Shown here: one piece after another, positions 37,838 to 47,562 of the stretch | Position numbering within the stretch: the stretch's first letter is position 1 | Layout: the number at the start of each line of letters is the position of its first letter | Assembly: GCA_026996295.1 (NCBI GenBank) | Contig: JALWLL010000031.1 | Span: 1 to 58,048, forward strand | Reading direction: 5' to 3' | DNA: 58,048 bases | From: Sulfurimonas sp. | GTDB lineage: Bacteria; Campylobacterota; Campylobacteria; Campylobacterales; Sulfurimonadaceae | Notes under the pieces: generated by a model | What the model was told of the DNA's origin: nothing | Seen by the model: only the letters and a program-made list of their open reading frames with translations | Databases searched by the model: none | Translations under genes and position numbers: made by a program

Positions 37838-37999
37838 CTGTTCTCTTTCTTAATCTGTTGCGTTGGTGCAATAGATAAATGATGTGTGCATTTTAGCATA
37901 AAATCAATTGCATACCAAAAGAAAACTAAGTTATAAAAATTAAAAAAGATAATTAAAATGGTATGGATATTGCTGTAAAAATATTAACTAGGGAGTATT

Positions 38000-39256
38000 A
38001 TGCAGTTTATAGAGGCACTCAAGCTTAGAAGTAAGCTTTTATTTCTTTTTATTTTGATTACTGTGGGGCTTATTGTTATAGGTTTTATGGGAGCCATCAA
38101 CATCAATGCAATGAAAAAAAATGTTGATTCACTCTATTTTGGATCATTAGTGCCTGTTACAGAGCTTAACACTATTATGCAGGAATATCATGGTAGTCTC
38201 GCAAGCAGTATTTATATGGCAAAAAATGCAGAGATCAGTCCGAGTCAAACCTATGCAACGATAGAGAACTCTCTCAAACATATAGATGCAACATGGAAAA
38301 GTTATCAAAGTCATTTTAAAAGAGATGATGAACTGCAGTATGTTGAGTATGTTGATGCAGAGATGAAAAAAACACATGAGTATTTTCAAAGAGTGCTTAA
38401 AGCGATTGAATCAAACATCAGCTTGAAGTATCTTTCCATCGCGGCATTAGAGAGCCATATCTCTCATATACACTCCATATTGGAAAAACTTATTAATTAT
38501 GAAGTGGAAGTTGCAAAGTATGAAAGAAAGGCTTTTTTAGACAAATACAACTCAAGTATGGCAGAAGTGGGGATCATTCTTGTGTGTATCATTATTGCAA
38601 TACTTCTGATCTCTTATTCTGTCTTTAGAAGTATTCAAAACGATCAAACCAAGCTGGAGATAGCAACGAAAAAACTCAAGCGTGCAAACAAAAGACTTGA
38701 AAATGTTTCTTATACGGATGCATTGACCTCGTTGCACAACAGAAGATATTTCAATTTTATCTATGAAAGAGAGTTAAAAAGAGCAAAAAGAAACCATAAC
38801 TACATCACTTTTATGATGCTCGATATAGATTTTTTCAAGCAGTATAACGATACTTATGGGCATATCGAGGGAGATTTTGCACTCAAGTCGGTTGCAAAAG
38901 TGCTCAAAGATACGCTCAAGCGGCCGAGTGACTTTGTTTTCAGGCTTGGTGGGGAAGAGTTCGGCATTTTACTTGCAGATACGGATGAGCTCAACAGTGC
39001 GAAGCTGGCACAGCGCATTTGTGACAAGGTTAGAGAGCGTGAGATCAAGCATGAGACAAGTAAAGTTCATGAATTTGTAACGATCTCTATCGGTGTTGTG
39101 TGTTGTGTTGCAGATGATGCTTTAGATGAGGATATTTTGATCTCCCATGCAGACAAAAAGCTTTATGAAGCAAAACAAAACGGACGAAACCGTTTTGTTA
39201 TCAGCTCAAATGTCAGTGAAGCGAGCATCAAAAAAAGTGGTGAGCTTATCGCTTAA
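38000..39256 (+). CDS. Diguanylate cyclase with four-helix-bundle sensor
   Basis: A 418-residue membrane protein. Membrane segments near 12-33 and 190-210 enclose a helical periplasmic sensor of the four-helix-bundle type found in chemoreceptors. A short coiled coil leads to a GGDEF domain (about 235-400) with the active RLGGEEF signature near 313. It should synthesise cyclic di-GMP. It starts at ATG 38000 and is divergent from the regulator cluster. The last 11 bases overlap the convergent SUI1-like gene. Confidence 0.94.
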   Translation: MQFIEALKLRSKLLFLFILITVGLIVIGFMGAININAMKKNVDSLYFGSLVPVTELNTIMQEYHGSLASSIYMAKNAEISPSQTYATIENSLKHIDATWKSYQSHFKRDDELQYVEYVDAEMKKTHEYFQRVLKAIESNISLKYLSIAALESHISHIHSILEKLINYEVEVAKYERKAFLDKYNSSMAEVGIILVCIIIAILLISYSVFRSIQNDQTKLEIATKKLKRANKRLENVSYTDALTSLHNRRYFNFIYERELKRAKRNHNYITFMMLDIDFFKQYNDTYGHIEGDFALKSVAKVLKDTLKRPSDFVFRLGGEEFGILLADTDELNSAKLAQRICDKVREREIKHETSKVHEFVTISIGVVCCVADDALDEDILISHADKKLYEAKQNGRNRFVISSNVSEASIKKSGELIA

Positions 39257-39584
39257 ATCTAAACCCCTGTGCTTTGAGAAGTTCACGAAGCCTCGCTTGA
39301 ACTTCACCCTGAAACTCCATCCATCCGTTTTTATAGCTTCCGCCGCAACCAAGTTTTTTCTTTAAAAGAGTCAGTATTGCCGTAGCATCTGATTTTGGCA
39401 GATGAAACTCCCCTACAAGTGTTACGGTTTTTCCTCGACGTTTCTCTTTTTTAAAAACTAAAAAATGTTGAGATGCTTCCAAGATCTCTTTTGAAACATC
39501 TGTTTTGCGTGAGTCTTGTACTTCGACCCATCCATCATCAAAATCCGCACCGATGAATAGATCAAGTTTTTTTCCCTTAGCCAT
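39246..39584 (-). CDS. SUI1/YciH-like translation factor
   Basis: A 112-residue protein of the eIF1/SUI1 family, bacterial YciH type. The conserved loop is visible near 78-92 (KKKLGCGGSYKNGWMEFQG), with the KRRGKTVTLV strand before it. In bacteria YciH is implicated in start-site fidelity. It starts directly after the preceding gene's stop and is probably co-transcribed with it and the ABC-F gene. Confidence 0.88.
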   Translation of the reverse strand: MAKGKKLDLFIGADFDDGWVEVQDSRKTDVSKEILEASQHFLVFKKEKRRGKTVTLVGEFHLPKSDATAILTLLKKKLGCGGSYKNGWMEFQGEVQARLRELLKAQGFRFKR

Positions 39585-40442
39585 TTAGTGTACTTTTTGT
39601 GCAAGTACACTCATGTTTTGTGTATCATATGAGTTGTTTTGAACACATTGATAGATCTCATTTGAAGAGATTTTTTGATCATTATAAACGATAACGATCA
39701 CTTCATCTCCTGTTTGTAAAAATGTACTTTCTCCATAAGGAGTGTATCTTGTAGCGCCTATACTGATAATAGCTTCATCAGGATAGTCACACGCTGCAAT
39801 ATATTCTATAAGAGGCTCAAGGGGACCAAAATCCTCTTGTGTATTGATCTGGTTGATCATCCAATTGGTAAGTTTTTCATAGAAGTAGCTGTAGCCATTG
39901 AGTGCTACATCTTCCCCATAGGGGTGCACTTCGCCATTACGTCGCAAAAAGCTGCATATGCTATAGTGGTCCATAACACCCCCTTTTGTAAAGGTGTCTA
40001 TCTCTATGAGTGTGTTGCTTAAACCTTTTGAGTCCTCTCCCCAGTTCTTTTTATCACTTATTTTTGATGCTCCGGCAACTCTGATAGAGCAGTCGTTGTA
40101 TGCAGCAAAATATTTGGGAGTGATCTTTGATAGTTTTCCCATGGTGTATTCAAGCTCACAAATCAGCCCAACTTCCGGTTCTGCCTGCACATTTACATCT
40201 TCTTTTGGAAGTTTGATCACAGAACTTGAAAGAGGGTAGGTGCTAAGTATCTTTTTTGCATGAAGTGCGGCTTCTTGTTGTGGTGTAGAAGGCTTTGGAA
40301 GATAAAAAGGAAACATCCCTTTTGGTGCTGCTTCATCTTCTGTAATGATCTCTTTAAAATCTTCCGCTTCACCTGCCTGATCAAGGTGAAGTGCAAAGTT
40401 TCCGGCTATACCCAGCCCTAAAAACTTTTTATACTTTGCCAT
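39585..40442 (-). CDS. Conserved hypothetical protein, possibly DUF5718-like
   Basis: A 285-residue soluble protein with a glycine-rich start (FLGLGIAGNFALHLDQAG) and several acidic motifs (LICELEYTMGK, SNTLIEIDTFTKGG). The pattern recalls a domain of unknown function (DUF5718) that may resemble the fumarylacetoacetate hydrolase fold; I am not certain of this. The ATG at 40442 overlaps the ABC-F stop by 14 bases; longer frames run into that gene. Confidence 0.7.
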   Translation of the reverse strand: MAKYKKFLGLGIAGNFALHLDQAGEAEDFKEIITEDEAAPKGMFPFYLPKPSTPQQEAALHAKKILSTYPLSSSVIKLPKEDVNVQAEPEVGLICELEYTMGKLSKITPKYFAAYNDCSIRVAGASKISDKKNWGEDSKGLSNTLIEIDTFTKGGVMDHYSICSFLRRNGEVHPYGEDVALNGYSYFYEKLTNWMINQINTQEDFGPLEPLIEYIAACDYPDEAIISIGATRYTPYGESTFLQTGDEVIVIVYNDQKISSNEIYQCVQNNSYDTQNMSVLAQKVH

Positions 40443-42033
40443 TTGCTTTTGCCTCTGCAAACTCTTCGTAAGTTCCTTTAAAGTCAACATAGCTTCCATC
40501 TGCATGAAGCTCTATGATGCGGGTAGCAAAGGCATCGAGAAGCTCACGGTCATGCGATACACAAATAACATTGCCTTCAAAGTTATGAAGTGCTTCCCCA
40601 AGAGCAACGATAGCCTCAAGATCAAGGTGGTTTGATGGTTCATCAAGAACTAAGAAGTTTCCACCCTCAAGCATCATCTTAGAAAGCATCATACGGTGTT
40701 TCTCTCCACCTGAGATCGAGACCACTGATTTTTCCTGCTGTTCACCGTTAAAAAGCATACGCCCAAGACAGTTGCGTATCTCTGCGATATCACGCTTAGG
40801 ATCAAAAGCTCTAAGCCAATCATAAAGTGTTCCTTCCCCTTCGATGATATCGGCAGTATCTTGAGGGAAATAAGATTCTTCTATAGTAGCACCCCATACA
40901 ACTTCACCGCTCGTTGGTTTCATCTCTTGCATAAGGATTTTGATGAGGGTCGTTTTACCGACACCGTTACCACCGATAAGTGCTATTTTTTCACCCGGTT
41001 CTACTTTAAAGCTTATATTTTTAAGTACTTCGTTCTCACCATAGGAGTGGCAGATATCTTTTACTTCCAGTGCTTCATCACCCATGGTGCGTTTTGCTTT
41101 GAAAACTATGGAAGGATCACGGCGAGAGGATGGTTTGATATCTTCTATGTTCAGCTTTTCAAGTTGTTTTTGACGTGAAGTTGCCTGTTTTGCCTTAGAA
41201 GCATTTGCAGAGAAACGGCGGACAAAAGCTTCGAGCTGCTCTTTTTCTTTTTGTTTTTTTGCATTATCAAGTTCCATCTGTTTTGCCATAACATTTGCAG
41301 CAATATACCAATCATCATAGTTACCCGTAAACTCACGAATTTTTTGGTAATCAACATCAAGGATGTTCGTTACAACAGCATTTAGGAAGTGTCTATCGTG
41401 GGAGATAACGACTAAAGTACCCTCATGACGTTTGAGTTCATGCTCCAGCCAGGAGATAGTTTCAATATCGAGGTTGTTGGTAGGCTCATCAAGAAACAGC
41501 ACATCGGGTTTTGGGTAGAGCACCTGAGCCAAAAGCACTTTAAATTTATCCGCGGAGTCAAGTGTACTCATAAGCTCTTGGTGTTTATCAGCAGGGATAC
41601 CGACATTTTCAAGAATTTTTGCGATGTTTACGTCATATTCGTATGTTGGATCCTCCTCTACACATATCACTTCCAGATCTGCCAGACGATTGTTAACGGC
41701 ATCATCTTCAAAGTCACCATTTGTATAAAGATCTTCTTTCTCTTTGATCGCATCGAAGAGTCTTTTGTTTCCATATAAAACAGCATCTGCGATGGTATAG
41801 TCTTCAAAAGCGTACTGGTTTTGCCCTAAAACGCCCACTTTAAGACCATTTTCAATGATCACTTCACCTTCGTATTCATCGATCTGACCACTTAAAATTT
41901 TTAAAAAAGTTGTTTTACCTGCGCCGTTTGCACCGATAAGACCATATCTTTTATGGCGGTCAAGCTTCAGGTTGATATCTTGAAACAGCACTCTGTTTCC
42001 ATAGCGCATAATTAAATTTTGTACGATTACCAT
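40429..42033 (-). CDS. ABC-F ATPase (YbiT-like), ribosome-associated
   Basis: A 534-residue protein with two ABC ATPase domains on one chain and no membrane segment: Walker A GANGAGKTT near 36 and GGNGVGKTT near 347; Walker B VLFLDEPTNNLD near 182 and FLVLDEPSNHLD near 455. The linker between domains is charged and helical (KKQKEKEQLEAFVRRFSANASK). These features define ABC-F proteins, which act on the ribosomal E site; the sequence is nearest to YbiT. The ATG at 42033 is preferred over an upstream frame start at 42057. Confidence 0.92.
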   Translation of the reverse strand: MVIVQNLIMRYGNRVLFQDINLKLDRHKRYGLIGANGAGKTTFLKILSGQIDEYEGEVIIENGLKVGVLGQNQYAFEDYTIADAVLYGNKRLFDAIKEKEDLYTNGDFEDDAVNNRLADLEVICVEEDPTYEYDVNIAKILENVGIPADKHQELMSTLDSADKFKVLLAQVLYPKPDVLFLDEPTNNLDIETISWLEHELKRHEGTLVVISHDRHFLNAVVTNILDVDYQKIREFTGNYDDWYIAANVMAKQMELDNAKKQKEKEQLEAFVRRFSANASKAKQATSRQKQLEKLNIEDIKPSSRRDPSIVFKAKRTMGDEALEVKDICHSYGENEVLKNISFKVEPGEKIALIGGNGVGKTTLIKILMQEMKPTSGEVVWGATIEESYFPQDTADIIEGEGTLYDWLRAFDPKRDIAEIRNCLGRMLFNGEQQEKSVVSISGGEKHRMMLSKMMLEGGNFLVLDEPSNHLDLEAIVALGEALHNFEGNVICVSHDRELLDAFATRIIELHADGSYVDFKGTYEEFAEAKANGKV

Positions 42034-42126
42034 GATTATTCTCTTGTGTAGGCACAAAGGGGAGCGTGCCTATTATTTTTCGCAATTATATCTAAGGGTT
42101 GTTTAAAAATTGATTACTTTTTAAGT

Positions 42127-43407
42127 TTATTTTCCTATATATAATTGTCTTGGTCGTGCAATTTTTGATTTTGGATCTTTTTTGAACTCTATCCATTGAG
42201 TGATCCAGCCTACGGTTCTGCCTATAACAAAAATAGGTGTGAACATGGAAGTGGGGATCTTCAATGCTGTCAAGATAACTCCAGAGTAAAAATCGATATT
42301 TGGATAGAGCTTTCTTTGTATGAAATACTCATCATTTAAAGCGATCTGCTCAATTCTAGAAGCGATCTGCATCAACTTAGAGTCAAGTTGTAACTCATTT
42401 TTGAGTTGATCTTGAAGTGCTTTTAAAGCTTTTGCACGAGGGTCAAAGTTCTTATAGACACGGTGCCCAAACCCCATAAGTCTAAACTCATCGTTTGGAT
42501 CTTTTGCACGCTCTATAAACTTATCCACATTCTCAACTGAACCTATCATTTTGAGCTGAGCGATGACGGACTCATTGGCTCCACCGTGTGCTCTTCCCCA
42601 AAGTGCAGATATACCGGCACTGATGGCAACATAGGGGTGCGCTCCCGTTGAGGCAACGTTTCTGACGGTGGTGGTTGAAGCATTTTGTTCATGGTCTGCA
42701 TGTAGGGTAAAGATGGTATCAAGTGCTTTGATCTCTATCTCTCGTATATGGTCTTCACCATTGATGTTTCTATGCATTTTTCCACCCGGATATGCGCGAA
42801 GCATGTAGAGAAAATTTTCTGTAAAGCTTCTGTCGATATCGGGCTGTATGAAAGGTGCACCTATGGAATGTCTGTACGCAAAAGCGGCAATGGTCGGAAT
42901 CTTGGCGATGATCCTTCGTGCCATCTCCTGGTACTCTGCTTCGTTTTTGATATCTAGGTGATCATAGTAAAATGAAGAGAGTGCCGATGTTGCGGAGGAG
43001 AGCGTTGCCATCGGGTGGGCGTTTGATGGAAAAGCTCGAAAAAGGTTCATCAGCCCCTCATGTAAAAATGACCTGTGTCTGAGCTCAAGGTCGAAATCCT
43101 CTGATTGTTCTTTGTTTGGTAGTTCAGAATTGAGAAGCAGATAGCATACATCGAGATAGCTGTGTTTATTTGCAAGCTTCTCAATCTCAATACCTCTGTA
43201 TCTCAGTTCCCCTTTTGCACCATCTATAAAAGTGATATCTGATGTACAACTAGCTGTAGAGGTGTAGCCGGGATCGTAGGTGAACATACCGGTCTTGGCA
43301 TAAAATGAGGAGATATCTACAACACTTGGTCCCCGTGTAGGGTCGAGTATATCAAACTCGTATGATTCGTTGGTTCTGTTATTGACGATGGTCATTGTGT
43401 CTTTCAT
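42127..43407 (-). CDS. gltA: Citrate synthase
   Basis: A 426-residue TCA-cycle enzyme condensing acetyl-CoA and oxaloacetate. The catalytic residues lie in [10 protein letters not shown] (near 245), [12 protein letters not shown] (near 317) and the later aspartate in IDFYSGV. It has the N-terminal extension typical of the hexameric Gram-negative type (about 427 aa). In reductive-TCA bacteria it may act mainly for biosynthesis or in reverse. Monocistronic, with an ATG behind AGGAC. Confidence 0.97.
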   Translation of the reverse strand: MKDTMTIVNNRTNESYEFDILDPTRGPSVVDISSFYAKTGMFTYDPGYTSTASCTSDITFIDGAKGELRYRGIEIEKLANKHSYLDVCYLLLNSELPNKEQSEDFDLELRHRSFLHEGLMNLFRAFPSNAHPMATLSSATSALSSFYYDHLDIKNEAEYQEMARRIIAKIPTIAAFAYRHSIGAPFIQPDIDRSFTENFLYMLRAYPGGKMHRNINGEDHIREIEIKALDTIFTLHADHEQNASTTTVRNVASTGAHPYVAISAGISALWGRAHGGANESVIAQLKMIGSVENVDKFIERAKDPNDEFRLMGFGHRVYKNFDPRAKALKALQDQLKNELQLDSKLMQIASRIEQIALNDEYFIQRKLYPNIDFYSGVILTALKIPTSMFTPIFVIGRTVGWITQWIEFKKDPKSKIARPRQLYIGK

Positions 43408-43465
43408 AATTTTGTCCTGTTATCAAAATTTTATAATATTGTAGTCACTATTAGTTTAACTTATC

Positions 43466-43493
43466 TTGAGTTTATTGATGGTTGTAGTATAAT
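43466..43493 (+). promoter_or_regulatory. Promoter upstream of the GNAT gene
   Basis: TTGAGT (43466-43471) and a perfect TATAAT (43488-43493) are spaced 16 bases apart, 65 bp before the acetyltransferase start. It lies in the divergent gap with gltA. Confidence 0.6.
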
Positions 43494-43558
43494 TTATATT
43501 TTTTGCAGAGTTACAAGGAAAATAGTATAGAATTTTATCATTACAGTTATAAAGGCAC

Positions 43559-43981
43559 ATGATGCAAATAAGAGAACTTGACCTAAAAGAGCTTGAACTC
43601 GCTTATGAGGTGCTCTCTCAGTTACGTACACAATTATCGTACAAAGAGTTTGAAGACCTTATATATGATATGAGGCATATGGAGTATAAGATGATCGGTA
43701 TCTTGGATGATCACAAGCTTATAAGTTATGCGGGGGTAGCAGTACAGACCAACCTGTATCACAAGCGACATCTTTATGTTTTTGATCTTGTTACAGATGA
43801 ATCTCACCGGGGAGAGGGGTATGGAAAAATGATGTTGGAGTACTTAGAGGATTATGCGAAGATGGCTATGTGTGAAAATATCGTTCTCTCCTCAGGTTTT
43901 TCCAGAGAAGATGCCCATAAGTTTTATGAGAAAAACCGTTTTAAAAAAGTGAGTTATGTATTTATAAAAAATATTGGGTAG
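43559..43981 (+). CDS. GNAT-family N-acetyltransferase
   Basis: A 140-residue GNAT acetyltransferase. The acetyl-CoA-binding motif SHRGEGYGKMMLEYL is near 82-96, and the C-terminal beta-strand region FSREDAHKFYEKNRFKKVSY is typical. It probably acetylates a small molecule or protein; the substrate is unknown. Two adjacent ATGs (43559 and 43562) are possible starts. A good promoter lies upstream. Confidence 0.9.
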   Translation: MMQIRELDLKELELAYEVLSQLRTQLSYKEFEDLIYDMRHMEYKMIGILDDHKLISYAGVAVQTNLYHKRHLYVFDLVTDESHRGEGYGKMMLEYLEDYAKMAMCENIVLSSGFSREDAHKFYEKNRFKKVSYVFIKNIG

Positions 43982-44166
43982 CTTTATTTTTGCACTTTAG
44001 GTTTTATTTGTAACATGTATATAAGAAAATATAATTTTTTATCCTTAATCTTTGTAAATGAGATATCATTGTGATAATATTTTGAAATATAACTTGTGTT
44101 TTTGATATGTGATGCATAGATTTTTTGACATAGGTTATAAAAATATGTAATACACAAGGGGTTATT

Positions 44167-45258
44167 TTGTTTGCAAATGCAAAGATCGAAGTTTTAAAAG
44201 AGCAGCATCAAAAAGAGCTGCAACAACTTAGAAGTGAAAATGAGATGTTGCAACAAGAGCTCAACGAGCTTAAAGGGAAACTTGAACATCAAGAGAACGC
44301 CTCGCTAGAGAATGCAAAAGATGAAGTTGTCAAGTTATTGCTGGCTAGTTATGAGGATGGTATGGATTTTTTACAAAATACGATAGAAGACAATCTCTCC
44401 ATGCTTGAAGATATAAATAGCTTAAATAAGGGATCGATGGAAAATATTGAGAACTTATCTACACAAACAAACGGTATATCTTCTTCTGTTGAAAATATTC
44501 AGCAGTACACCCATCAGTTAAGTGATGATTCCACATCACTTGTAGATAGTGTGAACTCTATATCAGACATCATCAACCTGATCAAAGATATTTCAGATCA
44601 AACAAACCTACTGGCACTCAATGCCGCCATAGAAGCTGCGCGTGCAGGTGAACATGGTCGTGGTTTTGCGGTTGTTGCCGATGAGGTGAGAAAGCTTGCA
44701 GAACGTACTCAAAAAGCAACACAAGAGGTTGAGATAAACATAAACGGACTCAAACAAAACTCCAACAATATGATAGAGATCAGTAAAACATTTAACAATG
44801 AGTCAGAGTCGATCATAGATATTTTACATGAGTTTAAAACATCCCTTGATGAGGTTTCAAACTTTTCACATCACATTACCGACAAAGCAACAAATGTGAC
44901 CAACGAGATCAGTGTCAGTAATGGTAAAATCGATCATATCAGTTTGAAACTTGACGGTTATAAGGCTGTACTATTCTCAACGCCTACTAAAATTGTAGAT
45001 CATAACAGTTGCAGATTTGGGAAGTGGTTTAGTGAAGCCGCGGCAAATATACTGGCAAATAACAAGTCAGAAGTTGCAGAGGTTGCAAAACATCATGAGA
45101 TGGTACATAAGGGACTTCAAAAAGCGGTCGATCTCTCAGCTACAGCCAAAGATGCCAATGAAGAGATCTTAGAGACTATGAAAAATGTTGAAAACGCGAG
45201 TAAGACAGGTTTTGAAGTTCTACTCGATGCGATCAAGGCAAACAGAAAAGGGCAATAG
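44167..45258 (+). CDS. Soluble TlpD-like chemoreceptor with zinc-binding CZB domain
   Basis: A 363-residue cytoplasmic chemoreceptor with no membrane segment. An N-terminal coiled coil (about 1-50) is followed by a signalling domain with the standard tip ([20 protein letters not shown] near 145). A C-terminal CZB zinc-binding domain shows its ligands: H in KIDHIS, C in SCRFGKWF and the HEMVH pair. TlpD-type receptors respond to cell-energy or oxidative stress. It starts at TTG 44167 behind AAGGGG. It is the last core-type gene before the accessory region. Confidence 0.93.
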   Translation: MFANAKIEVLKEQHQKELQQLRSENEMLQQELNELKGKLEHQENASLENAKDEVVKLLLASYEDGMDFLQNTIEDNLSMLEDINSLNKGSMENIENLSTQTNGISSSVENIQQYTHQLSDDSTSLVDSVNSISDIINLIKDISDQTNLLALNAAIEAARAGEHGRGFAVVADEVRKLAERTQKATQEVEININGLKQNSNNMIEISKTFNNESESIIDILHEFKTSLDEVSNFSHHITDKATNVTNEISVSNGKIDHISLKLDGYKAVLFSTPTKIVDHNSCRFGKWFSEAAANILANNKSEVAEVAKHHEMVHKGLQKAVDLSATAKDANEEILETMKNVENASKTGFEVLLDAIKANRKGQ

Positions 45259-45444
45259 AGAGCGCTTTGGGAGTGTTAAAAAACTCTCCCTAGTATGAAT
45301 AAGTGTAGCCGGATCAGTTTTGGCAAATGGGAGGATCATCTACCCTTCAATACTCTTTATAAGAAAGTATATCATAGCATAACCAGACACAAAGCTGTCA
45401 ATATAAAATCGTACACTTCTATCATAAAATATGAGGAGCGTACG

Positions 45445-47562
45445 ATGAGACGAAGAAGAAAAGCAAATTACAATTCAGATGAGCTGTATGATAAAACGCA
45501 GTACGCAGAAAAAGAGCTAATCGACAAGATATCTCTTTGGGCATTGCGTATCATCTTTAAACTAAATGGTTCTAAAGAGTTTTTAGACGCTGACAATCGC
45601 TTTGACAGAGACTCTTTGGCCTATTTTCTAGGGATTGGTGAGTATATTGATATGGATCGTGATGCCTTCAAACGCAATGAAGTGTTGGCTATTTTAAAAA
45701 GAGATCTCACTAAACTTGAAAAGAGAAAACGTTTTAGCACTTCAAAAATTCTTGCCAAAAATATCAAACAGCTTTCTAAGTTGATGGATTTAAATACTAT
45801 AGAAGAACAACTAGTAGAATTCTGTGTAATTGTGAATCAGTATGATATTTTAAGAGATGCTATAAATCTACTCGGACATGAACTCAATACTACCCAAGCA
45901 AAAAGAGCACTCTCAGTAATATTGGACATACCAGGCAAAGAACTGGATAATACTTTGAAATCTCATTCCAAACTTATGAAATCTTCTATTGTATCAATCA
46001 ATAAAAACAATACACGCTCTTTGGATGGAAAAATAGAAATAATTACTGAGAGCTTTGCAGATGATATGCTCAACTTGGATGAAGATATCTCTGTAATGAT
46101 TAAAGAGGCAGTACGACCATGCAGTAAAAGCACATTGACACTGCAGGACTATGAACACATCACAAAAGATTTAGATATTTTAGTTCCTTACCTCTCGAAT
46201 GCGATTAACAGTAAACAAGCAGGAGTCAATATTCTTCTCTACGGTTTACCCGGAACCGGAAAAACAGAACTTGCTAAAACGATCTCCGAGGTCTTACAAA
46301 CAGAGCTGTTTGAGATAAGTTATGCAGATGAAGATGATGAGGCGATAGATGGACGCTTTCGATTAAGAGCGTATAAAATGGCACAAGCACTACTCGCCAA
46401 TAAAGATATCATCCTTATGTACGATGAAGCAGAAGATATATTTGAGAGTAACAGCGGTTTTTTTGCTCCAAAGAGACAAGAAAATAAAGCATGGCTTAAT
46501 AGAATACTTGAAACCAACACTATCCCAACTATTTGGATCACAAATAACATCCATAGTATCGACAATGCAATGGTAAGAAGGTTTGATTATGCTATTGAGA
46601 TACCGATTCCAAAAAAATCCAAACGTGCCCAGATTATTAAAAACTATTCAGATAACCTGTTAGATGAGCAAAGTATTAAATTATTGGCTGAAAATGAGAA
46701 TATAGCCCCGGCGCTCATTACTCGAGCAACTAAAGTGATTAGCAGTATAGATGTAAAGGACAGACCAAAAGCTTTTAAACAGGTGCTCAACAATACACTC
46801 AAAGCACAAGGATATGCAGAGATAGAGGAAAAGAGTGCTGAGTCTTCACTTCCCTCTGTGTACAATCCACAATTTATAAATACAATGACTGATCTGGATA
46901 ATCTGGCACAAGGCATCCTTGAACACCAAAACGCGAGACTCTGTCTTTACGGACCGGCAGGAACCGGTAAAAGTGCATATGGCAAGTATATTGCACAAAT
47001 GCTCGATAAACCTTTACTGTTAAAAAAGGGAAGTGACCTTATCAGTATGTGGGTAGGAGGCACTGAAAAGAATATAGCAAACGCATTTGAAGAAGCAAAA
47101 GAGGAGAAAGCTGTACTTGTATTTGATGAAGTGGATAGCTTCTTGGCTGATAGGACCCAAGCTAAACAGAGCTGGGAAGTCACTCAGGTCAATGAGATGC
47201 TGGTACAGATGGAAAACTTCGATGGAATATTTATAGCGACAACGAACCTTATGGATAATCTCGATAGTGCAAGTTTGAGAAGATTTGATCTTAAATTGGA
47301 ATTTTCTTACTTAAAATCACAACAGGCTTGGGAGATGTTTCTCGCTTATGCTAAAGAACTAAACTTGAAAAAACCATCAGCTACTCTTCAAAGAACAGTG
47401 CAAAGTATGAAATATCTTACACCTGGTGACTTTGCAGCAGTTACCCGTCAAAATAGATTCAGACCTATTGCAGATGCCAAAGATCTAGTGCATAGACTTG
47501 AAGATGAGATTGCCATCAAGCAGGTGAGTAGTGGGAGTGTTATGGGGTTTTTGGCTTCATGA
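45445..47562 (+). CDS. Tandem AAA+ ATPase (CDC48-like two-ring protein)
   Basis: A 705-residue protein. The first 250 residues are helical and match nothing I know. The D1 AAA module has Walker A GLPGTGKTE near 266, Walker B LMYDEAED near 325 and NAMVRRFD at the second-region end. The D2 module has Walker A GPAGTGKSA near 502, Walker B VFDEVDS near 558, sensor ATTN near 596 and arginine finger LRRFD near 610. Both modules look active. An upstream ATG at 45295 lacks a ribosome site; ATG 45445 has GAGGAG six bases before it. It overlaps the PcfJ-like gene (ATGA), so the two act together, probably as an unfoldase or remodeller. Confidence 0.88.
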   Translation: MRRRRKANYNSDELYDKTQYAEKELIDKISLWALRIIFKLNGSKEFLDADNRFDRDSLAYFLGIGEYIDMDRDAFKRNEVLAILKRDLTKLEKRKRFSTSKILAKNIKQLSKLMDLNTIEEQLVEFCVIVNQYDILRDAINLLGHELNTTQAKRALSVILDIPGKELDNTLKSHSKLMKSSIVSINKNNTRSLDGKIEIITESFADDMLNLDEDISVMIKEAVRPCSKSTLTLQDYEHITKDLDILVPYLSNAINSKQAGVNILLYGLPGTGKTELAKTISEVLQTELFEISYADEDDEAIDGRFRLRAYKMAQALLANKDIILMYDEAEDIFESNSGFFAPKRQENKAWLNRILETNTIPTIWITNNIHSIDNAMVRRFDYAIEIPIPKKSKRAQIIKNYSDNLLDEQSIKLLAENENIAPALITRATKVISSIDVKDRPKAFKQVLNNTLKAQGYAEIEEKSAESSLPSVYNPQFINTMTDLDNLAQGILEHQNARLCLYGPAGTGKSAYGKYIAQMLDKPLLLKKGSDLISMWVGGTEKNIANAFEEAKEEKAVLVFDEVDSFLADRTQAKQSWEVTQVNEMLVQMENFDGIFIATTNLMDNLDSASLRRFDLKLEFSYLKSQQAWEMFLAYAKELNLKKPSATLQRTVQSMKYLTPGDFAAVTRQNRFRPIADAKDLVHRLEDEIAIKQVSSGSVMGFLAS

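Noticed and set aside
44125-44153. TTGACA with TAATAC as promoter of the TlpD-like gene
   Set aside because: Transcription would start after or within the ribosome site at 44156-44161, so the spacing does not work.
45269-45290. GGGAG...CTCCC hairpin after the TlpD-like gene as a terminator
   Set aside because: No run of T follows the stem on the plus strand.
45295-45444. N-terminal extension of the AAA+ protein from the ATG at 45295
   Set aside because: No ribosome site and an untypical Cys/His/Lys-rich sequence; ATG 45445 has GAGGAG at ideal spacing.
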